Source: Calonectria ilicicola
Lineage: Eukaryota; Ascomycota; Sordariomycetes; Hypocreales; Nectriaceae
Direction: 5' to 3'
Assembly (NCBI GenBank): GCA_020809705.1
Contig: CP085827.1
Span: 372,001-436,000 of the forward strand
Length of the DNA stretch: 64,000 nucleotides
Shown: piece by piece, positions 55,829-64,000 of the stretch
Layout of the letters: every line of letters begins with the position of its first letter
How positions within the stretch are numbered: the first letter of the stretch is position 1
Notes under the pieces: generated by a model
Databases searched by the model: none
Told to the model about the DNA's origin: nothing
The model's input: the letters and a program-made list of their open reading frames with translations, nothing else
Translations under genes and position numbers: made by a program

Positions 55829-57061
55829 TTATTTCTTGGAAAGAAAGTCCAAAATCGTATTGTAGGAGAAGACGTGAGAATACGCCAGGTTCAAGCCGTG
55901 ACCTGCACCAGGAACAACAGTAGTGTTAAATTCGGTAACATTCGGAAAGTATTCCTTTGACACATCCAGGAGCGTATCGAGCTTTTTTCCTATACTCGTT
56001 GTTGACTTGCAGTTTCCGCCGCAAAATGGCAAATCATGTTCTGAATCTCTTAGCGTATGTGTGTAAAGCGCACGCAACACTTACCGCCTGTGATGACAAG
56101 TACCCGTCCCTTGAAGGAACTTTTTTCCGTGATGGGTGCACCGACTGTGAGCAGCTCCCCCGGAGTAGCAGGTTGGCTTATATTAAAGGCCCCTTGCAGT
56201 ATATTTGGATCGAAATCATCCGAAGGTGGGAAAAAGTTGATGTGAATGCTGGTTGTAGACGGTGCGCCAATATATCCCTTGGGGTAATGAGCAGCAACCA
56301 ATGGCAAATCTTTCACTGGAACAAAGTTATTTCCAACTGCAAAGAGAGGAATAAAATTGGGAATGTGAGAAAATCCAGTCAGCACAATTGCCTTTGTCAA
56401 ATTAGGATACGTATTTGCGAGAGCATAAGTCATGACGGAGCCAAAAGAGTGACCGATGTGAGTGACTTGATTGAATTCTTTCGAAACGCCTGGAATCTTT
56501 CCACTCCTTGCCTTTACTGTGAGCTCATGGAGGGCAGCGATCTCGAGGAATACTTGAATCTCCTTGACTGGATCTCCCTTTGAGGAAGCGCCGACTCCAA
56601 GTCGATCCCATGCCAGCGTTGAATATCCATAGTCATCAACTGCCTTCTTCGTATAGCTGTAGTTGTATTTGTTTGAAGAAAGGTCCCAGTAGCGCCGATC
56701 AAAAGCAATTCCGTGGGTCAGAATCTGAAGCTCGTGGCCAGGCCCGTCATCTGGTTCACAGTATGACGCGCCAATCGAATACTCTCCTGAAACCTTCTTG
56801 TTCTAAGACGGGTGAGCGATCTGGATAGACTCATATTACGACTTGATTTACGCACTCCTTTTGAGACTTGTTCGGTATAGTCGCGTCCCTGTTGGGCCAA
56901 GTTCAAGGCCAAATTCGCTGCATCAATCTCTGTGAGTGGGGCTTGAATATCCAAGACTAGATTTTCAGCAGCCAAGGACACGGGTATTTTGAGGTCCTTG
57001 CACTTCCTTGCTGACGCAAAGGTTAAAAATAGGAGAAGAATGGCTGCGTAGTTGGGCATCT
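55829..57061 (-). CDS. Secreted alpha/beta hydrolase
   Basis: Serine hydrolase of the alpha/beta fold. MPNYAAILLLFLTFASARKCKD at the start is a signal peptide (ATG near 57061). Three exons: the first with the pro-region (LTEIDAANLALNLAQQGRDY), the second with GASYCEPDDGPGHELQILTHG (HG oxyanion), DDYGYSTLAWDRLGVGASS, the nucleophile elbow GHSFGSVMTY and SFKGRVLVITGG, and the third with PFCGGNCKSTT and the catalytic histidine in VVPGAGHGLNLAYSH. Candidate triad: Ser in GHSFGS, a C-terminal acid near the VITGG strand, His in GAGHG. About 380 residues. Substrate unclear; fungal relatives act on small esters or lipids. Not obviously part of the pathway cluster, though the signal peptide fits extracellular ester release. 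Confidence 0.88.
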
Positions 57062-57113
57062 TCGACAACGCAATAATGAGGAGACTAGATCGGATGATGC
57101 GATGGCACTCCAT

Positions 57114-60100
57114 GACACGACATCCATGGCGATCCTATAGGTTTATAAATACTCGACTGCATAGATTCCCTCTCAAATTACTATTACTAAATGGTTTTTC
57201 AAATCGATTCTAGATTTGGAATTATGGAAAACGCCGAGGATGCCGATACATCGGCGAACGTGAGTGGATACAGCTGCCGTAAGAATGCATGGCAATGCTT
57301 CCTTCATCGTTAGCGGATTATGCGTGATGTCATATTGTGACATCGTTACAGCCACATAAATACTAAATTTCCAAGGAAATTTGGAAGATGTTCAAGATTC
57401 AAATGCGGTGTTCGGGATAATAGAAAAAGCCCATGGCTGTCTTCTCACGACGACACATCACATGTCAAATCAGCGCTGCAGCCACCAAGTAAGAGAACAA
57501 TACATTGTAATTAGTATCTCTCACTATTCTTAAGTCTTACTCTGAGCCTTACTATTCATCTGATACGGTTTGAACCAAATGATCAAGATCCACCAAATTA
57601 ATCGAAGCCTCTCTGCCCTCTGATGGAGAGTGTGTTCAGGATATTTCTACCAGAGAAAATTTGTCCTACAAAACGTCCGTCTCGTCATTCATGTTGCAAT
57701 CAAGAGAAACAATCATCGTCGCCGTGGCTGATGTAGTCCCCGCAGTAACAATGGTTTGATGTGCTTGGCATGCACCCACAGCCTGCGCCGAGTCGAAGGA
57801 ATCGCCTAAGAGAATGTCACCGTCCCAAAACACCAAATCCACAATAGCTGTAGCCATCATTAGGAAATCCTTGGTTGTGGCCGAGCGATAAGAAACGGTA
57901 GAATTCGTTGGTGAGCTAAGAAGCTGTAACTAATCCAAAATGAATAGAGGAAATAGAACATCCACTTGGGGCTCACTTAGGGCTCCGCTAGACTATGCTC
58001 GTAAATTCGGCTGAAGAAACGCTGATGTTGATGAGTAAGTGTCAGGTTGATGTTGAAAGAAAATGCATTCCAATCGAATTACTTCGCCCATAGGAACTGC
58101 CCCCTCACCTCTCGTTCTAAAACTTAATATCCAGAGATCAATCAAATGGGCGACCGATCTCAAAAGTCATTGCTGGAGCTAGTTTGTTGGTCGGCAGCGC
58201 TGTTGGTCGCAACATTGAGGGTCACGTGAGAGTCAATGAGGACAAGTCGATAAGTCGATCAGCCGACCATCGAGTTGGCGTAGGAACCAGGAATGCCGCC
58301 GCTGGATTTAGTGGCAATTACACTGCCAGGGGGGTAATTTGGCCATCATGATCCCCCAAATTACCAGGCTAATCCTTCATGAAAAGATGTCAACCGCCCA
58401 CATTTGGGGAATAACATGGACATACTAATGGCCAGGTTTTATTGTGATCAATCATATCAGACTGCGACCGAGCACCTGTTCATCTCATTAGACTCCTAAC
58501 TGACAAATTAGTCGGCGTACACACCAGTATGGCAGCAAGATTGACCGCTGCCGATCATTAACCATTCCACCGCATTCATACCACCAACAGAACAATCGTG
58601 GTTCAAAATGACACATAGCGCGGTACGTTCCCGGCCTCCGGATGAGGCTTCATGCTCAAGGGATCATCAACCTGGGCTCATCTGGATGCTTGATGATACA
58701 ATTTCCATTAGCCAAGCTCGAGCAAATGACACAGATGCCCCCCTTGAACGGATGTAGAAACGCGATGAGTCAGGGGGTCACCTCTTGACGAAAGGGAGGT
58801 TTCAAGAATAATACCTGCAAGGAAAAGTCGCCGAATAGCACATTTTGGGATGCTAGTTGGCGCCAAGCCCGACATCAATAACTTAGTAAAAGCCTCCCCC
58901 CGACTCGGATAATCTTGGTGGTCACAACTTGCAAATATTAATGAGAGTCCGGTACTGAGTACATCCAAGGTGATGGTTCTGGAAACACCACCATGGTAAG
59001 TGTTCTGTCCAGAGATGATGCAATGATGATCTCACCTTGAATATTTTTTTTTCCTCAGCTGTGATAGCATCCCCTCCGTCAGAGATTCGGCGGTGATGTT
59101 TTTGCCAATCATCGATTGCAATCGGAGGGAGCTGAAAAGATACAGACCCAACCAGCTGGGGGGCAAACAAACACTAGCGCACTTTGGCCAAACCGTGGAC
59201 CACCATCAACGAGGCCAGGGGCAGGGATCCGGGTTTGTGGGAGCGTGCACGCGGGTGAAGTGGAGGGCGACAGACGACAGCCATAGGTTGCCGAGAAACA
59301 TATATGGAGCTGGCCCCCAGAAATGCACCATTATCAATCAGACCTGGAGATCGTCGTTTTCTCGTTTTCCTAAAGGAACCATTGGGGACGAAGGTTTGCG
59401 CCTAGCGGAACTCTCGCTAGAGACAAGAGCGCATTGGCTTCTTTGTGCTGTTGGTGGCAGCGGTCGCGCCCAACGCAGCCTGTGGTCCCGAATATTCGGG
59501 ACGGGGCGCAAGCCTGGAATGGGCTTCGCTAGCCCAGAGGGGAAAGGATCTGGAGCACACCCTCCCGCCTTGAATAGGATCGAGTCCAAGCTAAAGCTTG
59601 CATGAATACCCCATGACCGGCATCCACAATCCCCATGGACGTATCCGATATTAGAGTTGAAGCCACATGCCCATTGTACACGCCCATTTGCGGTGCAGAA
59701 TACAGGACCAACAGGAGTACAGCCAGGAAACTCTCGATGGTCTAGGGCGCTAATGCAAATCTTTTCCTCTTTTCCACCGATCAAAACATGGCTGATCCGC
59801 CCTGCTTAAGTAGCCCACCCCGCATCCCAGCTCCCCCCCCCCTCCTCATGGGTTGACAGAACTCACCGGTCCAGTCGAGAAATAAAGGAATGGGCTGGAT
59901 ATCTACACGGTGCTACGGCATTATTTGACAGCAGATTGGGTTTTACCGGCAACTCTATCTGAAGCCAGCCTCTGGACCAGCCCATGCGTCAGCCTCGATG
60001 GGCCCCTGACCACACTGTTGGGACCAATACCATAAAAACGCATCCTTGGCCCCCAAGTTTGCTTTTTCATTTCCAGCCAAGCCCCCTCAACACCATCTAG

Positions 60101-60272
60101 TGTCGGGTAATTTGACCTATTCACAAGGCCAAGCACATAAATCCCATCCAACACCCCATCCACATCTCACCACGGTATGCATCCACACACTCTTTCAATA
60201 CCGTTCAATCTCTAATTCCCATTCATGACTCACAGCCACTAAATCCACAGACCATATCCTGCTATTGTCACC
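57114..60272. other. 3.1 kb without a supported gene
   Basis: Low-complexity and AT-rich in the first half; a C-run sits at 59829-59840. Frames at 59093-59605 (+) and 59338-59784 (-) are long but overlap on opposite strands, lack domains and have Pro/Arg-rich, random-looking composition. No RNA gene, LTR or array is visible. Confidence 0.45.
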
Positions 60273-61374
60273 ATGGTTACCAAGCAGGAATACCTCGTAC
60301 GTCCAACGTCAAGCAACGAGCGCTCTCCCTCAGCTCCGAGGACTACGCCTCTAACAACCCATTATCCAGGCAGTCGAGTGGTTTTTGATGACCGTTTCCT
60401 TCATTGTTGTCGCATTTAGAGTTTTTTTGCGTGCAGGAAACCTCAAAGAGAAGCGCTGGGTGTCTGAGGTATTCCTGGTTCTGGCTGTCTTTTACTCTCT
60501 AGTCCTCGCCATAGGAGATACCTACACACAAGTGTCGGGCAAAAACCCGTATGCTTATTATTACAGCGATCGTTACGCGAGGGTTAGCTCTGATTCAGTT
60601 CCGTCTTTGTTCGATTATACGCTAACAGAATGCAAAGTGGACATACGCAAGTGTCATCATTTTCGATACGAGTTACTACTTGCCCAGATTCAGCCTACTG
60701 GCATTTTACTATTCCCTCTTCCCTCGAACCGAAGAAACACTTTGGATCTGCTTAAACATCTCGACCGCATTTACGATTGGCGGATTCTTAACAACACTAT
60801 GTTTGGATCTATTTTGGTGTGGCATTGATGTCGCCCAGAATTGGTTCGTGTCGCCAACCTTGACTATTGCTGTCCCGCATCTAACAAGACGTTTCTTAGG
60901 GCCAAGGATTCTCAATGTGCCGTTTTGCGCACCATTGTACCAACATACATCATCTGGCCTTTGAGCATCACCTCAGAGATCCTCGGTACGCGCTGGCGCA
61001 TCAGCAGCCGCTCCCAAGACTGACATTATCATCCCCAGTATTCATCCTACCTTTCGGAATGCTTCCAACCTTGAAGACACTGCCAAGAAGGGAGAAGAAT
61101 GGATTGATATTTTTATTTCTCCTGGGAGCGGGGACTGTCATTGTCAGTACCGCTCGATTTATTCTGGCAGTCCAGAATAACTCTTCTTATGCGACATGTG
61201 AGTACTCATCTGCTTCTCCAGATTACTTCTCCGACTTGACACGTTCAACCTTGCTAACCTTTTTTAGACATTATGGCGTGGTTGGAGATGGCAGTCCAAA
61301 TCATTATCGGATCTGTCCCTGCACTCCGCCAGCTCCTACGGACCATTTCTGCCAAGTGGCGGCCCGTTGCCTAA
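60273..61374 (+). CDS. Integral membrane protein with rhodopsin-like (PTH11-type) fold
   Basis: Start MVTKQEYL (ATG 60273-60275), then exons giving helices WFLMTVSFIVVAFRVFLRAG, WVSEVFLVLAVFYSLVLAIGD, YLPRFSLLAFYYSLFPRTE, LNISTAFTIGGFLTTLCLDLF and, after further introns, FILPFGMLPTLKTLPRREKNG, LIFLFLLGAGTVIVSTARFIL and IMAWLEMAVQIIIGSVPALRQLLR. The motif P-x-F-x-L-x-x-Y-x-x-L-F followed by C-ID near the third helix and a final alternating helix is the pattern of the fungal rhodopsin domain found in PTH11-like proteins. The stop is at 61372-61374 (RPVA). Function of such seven-helix fungal proteins is mostly unknown; it is not clearly linked to the metabolic cluster. Exon borders of the middle part are approximate. 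Confidence 0.7.
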
Positions 61375-62498
61375 CTATTTCATAAGCTCTCATATTACTT
61401 CAATAAAAATATTTTATGCCATGGTTTTTGTTTCCAGTTTTCAAGCATTGAGACAATTTCACATAACTCATCATCATAATCTAATAATCGCTCTCCGTAG
61501 TACCAAGAAACCCTTTGGTCGAAATTTTCAGTCATTCAATTACGCGACTAAATCTCGCGTTGTCCTCGGAGTAACCGTATCGGCGAATGGCCACACCTAA
61601 TCGACGATAACTGCTTACGGTTTAGGCAGATATGACGGTAGATGAGCTTGTCATGCCGCATTAGCACCTCAAATCCAGAAACAGTGCCTGGAAGCCCTCT
61701 TTCTTCTTTGAGGATGCAGGATTCTTAGTAAGACAATCAGAATCTGGACGCAGCCTCGACATCAAATCACGTTCTTGATTAATTTTAGAAACGATCCTTT
61801 TTAATAAATTACACTTAGAATATAATGTGCTCTTGAATTCCAAACGTTGATCTTTTCCGTCAACAATTTTATTAATGTTGCGATGGCATTGCTACTTTTC
61901 CAGATGGTGCTGTCCATCCTAGTATGGGTCAGCAACAGTCACTAACCCAGTTAGGAACCAACTCCATGTCATGTCAGAATACACCTCAGCTTGCTTATTT
62001 TAGGTCCCCGGGATGTAACGCTGCACTGAATAAGGGATACTGTACAATGAGCTTCATGATGGCTACCAAAAGTATGCTTAATCAAGTTAAATCCGCCAAA
62101 CTTCGCCACAATATTGATGTCATTGATGTGTGTATAAAAGTCCCTACAGCTCATGTCCGCTTTCCCTTGTCCATTAATTCTTTTCCGCTGCTTCAATTTC
62201 TGATTCATTATGCTTTTATAGAAAGAAAAGAAGTCAACTTGCGGCCCATGTCTCTCGACAAAACGACCAAAACAAAGCCAGCGAGGAAAAGACGGTCCAA
62301 GTCACTGACAAAAGTAGTATTCCAACGCCCTAATTACTCTATTCTGTGAGAAGTGTCCTGGAAGCAACTTTAGAGAAGCAACTTCGTCACAATAACACCG
62401 GGAACGCCCGAAACGAATTCTAAATACCATTCAACCCAATACCTTCACTCTTCTCTCAACCAAATTCCGACAGTGCTGGCACATGATTCCTAGGTATT
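61375..62498. other. Intergenic, no supported gene
   Basis: 1.1 kb between two genes, with frames of 60-140 codons lacking motifs (largest 61924-62349). Would contain the promoter of the MFS gene. Confidence 0.45.
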
Positions 62499-64000
62499 AT
62501 GCTAGCAAGCACTAATGGATTTGAACCCAGGGCCAGCCATTATACGGTGTCCAATGTGATCGAAAATGGATTCGGACCATTTGCTGTGGAGGAATTTTCC
62601 ATCACCAAATCAACGCTTACCCAGGATCGGTGTTCGCAGTCGGATAGTGAGTTGCCACTTGTACAGTCGCCCATTGCCAACGAGTGTCTCGTTAAATGGA
62701 ATGGCTCTATATTGAATATCTGCAGACTAGCTTTTGCTTTTCTATCCTTCTTGGTTGCTGGCATGAGCGACTCCGTTGTTGGTGTATGGACACCCCAGTT
62801 CCCCAGTGGCTTGCCAAACCACTAACTTGTTTCTGCAGGCATTGATCCCTTCTGTAAGGCAATCCCCCAGCTTGACACAACCAGTACTCATTACAATGCA
62901 GATTGAGTCTTACTACGAGCTCGACTATACCACAGTCTCTCTCATATTTCTCACGCCCTTTTCCGGCTACTCGATAGCTGCATTTACATGTTCTCGCATA
63001 CACATGAAATGGGGCCAGCGAGGGGTTACCATTCTAGCCCCTCTCTGCCATGTCATTACATTTGCCATTTTGGCTTCCCATCCTCCGTTCCCCGTACTGA
63101 TCGTAGGGAACGCATTTAGTGGATTCGGAAATGGCCTTGCTGACGCTTGTTTTCCGGCCTGGGTTGGGGGGATGGACAAGGCCAGCGCAGTTCAGGGGTT
63201 CTTGACAGCTTGCTATTCTGTCGGGGCTCTTATCGCTCCTCTAGTGGCCACGGGAATGATTTCTAGAGCTCAGCTACCCTGGTACAGCTTTTACTACATC
63301 ATGGTAAGGCTTACTTTACTGATCGTCTCGCGTTTTCCAGTCTAACACTTCTAGATTGGTCTGTCAATATCAGAGCTCTGCGGCCTAGTCATCTTTTTCT
63401 GGAGATGCGATGGCGTTTTATACAGATCTACGCTATTACAAAACAAGGACGAGTCTTCATCTGGTGTAAGAGCGGCACTAAAAAGCAATATTGCTTGGAT
63501 AATTGCACTCTTCTTTTTCTTTGATATAGGCGTGATGAGTATGTACATTCCCAGGCCTCGTTCAAACTTTGGAAGGGAAAGGTTCTGACAAAGAGATATA
63601 GCTGGCATCGGCGCCGGACAGTCACGTTTATGTTGCGTGTCCGCGAGGCATCTCCATATGCTTCCGGACTATCTGTGTCGGGCTATTGGCTTGGTATGGC
63701 ATTGGGAAGAGCATTACTTGGCTTCGTCAACGAAAAGTATGGCATACGAATATGCACCATCATATATCTAAGCGTTTGTATCGGCCTTAAACTCGTCCTC
63801 TAGTTGGTACCAAGTTTTGCAGTTTCTGCTGTCTCCGTGAGCCTCTTGGGCCTCTTTCTTGGGCCAATTTATCCAGGGGGGGTGATGATGGTGACCAAAT
63901 TGCTCCCAAAGAGCATGCATGTGAGCGCCATTGGGTTTTCTCTTGCTGTAGGGGGCGTTGGTGGTACCGTTTTTCCATTCATCATTGGCGCCATAGCATC
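62499..64000 (+). CDS. MFS transporter, fucose-permease/Bsc6-like (runs off right edge)
   Basis: From ATG 62499 the protein has a hydrophilic leader, then ICRLAFAFLSFLVAGMSDSVV, matching the first helix of fungal Bsc6/fucose-permease-type MFS proteins (FLxxGxxDxxxGxLIP). Splicing across introns at 62784-62838 and 62854-62901 leaves a 15-bp exon that supplies ALIPS, so the motif continues as SVVG-ALIPS-IESYYELDYT. Later segments GYSIAAFTCSRIHMKWGQRG, GNAFSGFGNGLADACFPAWV, SGLSVSGYWLGMALGRALLG and LLGLFLGPIYPGGVMMVTKL are recognisable transport helices. An intron near 63539-63602 is likely. The gene continues beyond the window. It might export the cluster product or be an unrelated neighbour. 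Confidence 0.87.
62839..62853 (+). other. 15-bp microexon in the MFS gene
   Basis: GCATTGATCCCTTCT encodes ALIPS. It is flanked by acceptor TTCTGCAG and donor GTAAGG. Skipping it would delete the conserved proline of the first loop but keep the frame. Confidence 0.75.

Noticed and set aside
59093..59784. Long overlapping frames on both strands (170 and 148 codons)
   Set aside because: They overlap in opposite directions, lack domains, and have composition expected of GC-rich random sequence.

Overview
The window is nuclear DNA of a filamentous ascomycete (Pezizomycotina). Most genes carry several 45-60 bp introns with GT/AG ends and CTAAC-like branch sites. The families are typical of this group: Zn2Cys6 regulators, microsomal P450s, a nucleosidase-NACHT-ankyrin NLR, secreted tyrosinases, a tannase-family esterase and a rhodopsin-fold membrane protein. 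I cannot name the species; a Sordariomycete would fit.

Layout. 1-558: 5' part of a sugar-type MFS transporter (-). 1.4-5.6 kb: a P450 and a NADPH-P450 reductase, divergently transcribed. 5.9-10.1 kb: a Zn2Cys6 regulator and a stand-alone adenylation enzyme carrying an in-frame stop. 11.5-16.2 kb: an NLR-like gene. 16.2-20.8 kb, all (-): a fused dehydroquinase/shikimate-dehydrogenase-like protein, a SnoaL-like protein, a vicinal-oxygen-chelate (extradiol-type) protein and a second SnoaL-like protein. 21.3-31.8 kb: a regulator, a DUF3237-like protein, a large membrane protein of AveC/AscI cyclase type, an FAH-family hydrolase and a third regulator. 32.9-44.3 kb: a salicylate-hydroxylase-like flavoprotein, a multi-intron P450, an SDR, a phenol-hydroxylase-like flavoprotein, a third P450 and a second, smaller AveC-like membrane protein. 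44.6-52.0 kb: secreted tannase/feruloyl-esterase-type enzyme and two secreted tyrosinases. 54.8-61.4 kb: a hypothetical protein, a secreted alpha/beta hydrolase and a rhodopsin-like membrane protein. 62.5 kb to the right edge: an MFS transporter.

Taken together, 1.4-44.3 kb looks like one large metabolic cluster with no polyketide synthase, full NRPS, soluble terpene synthase or prenyltransferase. Its enzymes suit oxidation and opening of an aromatic or meroterpenoid-like substrate: P450s with their own reductase, two class A flavin hydroxylases, an extradiol-type enzyme, an FAH hydrolase, small SnoaL/DUF3237 isomerase-like proteins and two membrane cyclase-like proteins. It may be a catabolic or tailoring locus for a plant phenolic or an imported intermediate, with the nearby secreted esterase and tyrosinases acting outside the cell. 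This pathway reading is inference. Family calls come from motifs read by eye, and exon borders were worked out by reading splice sites without transcript data.
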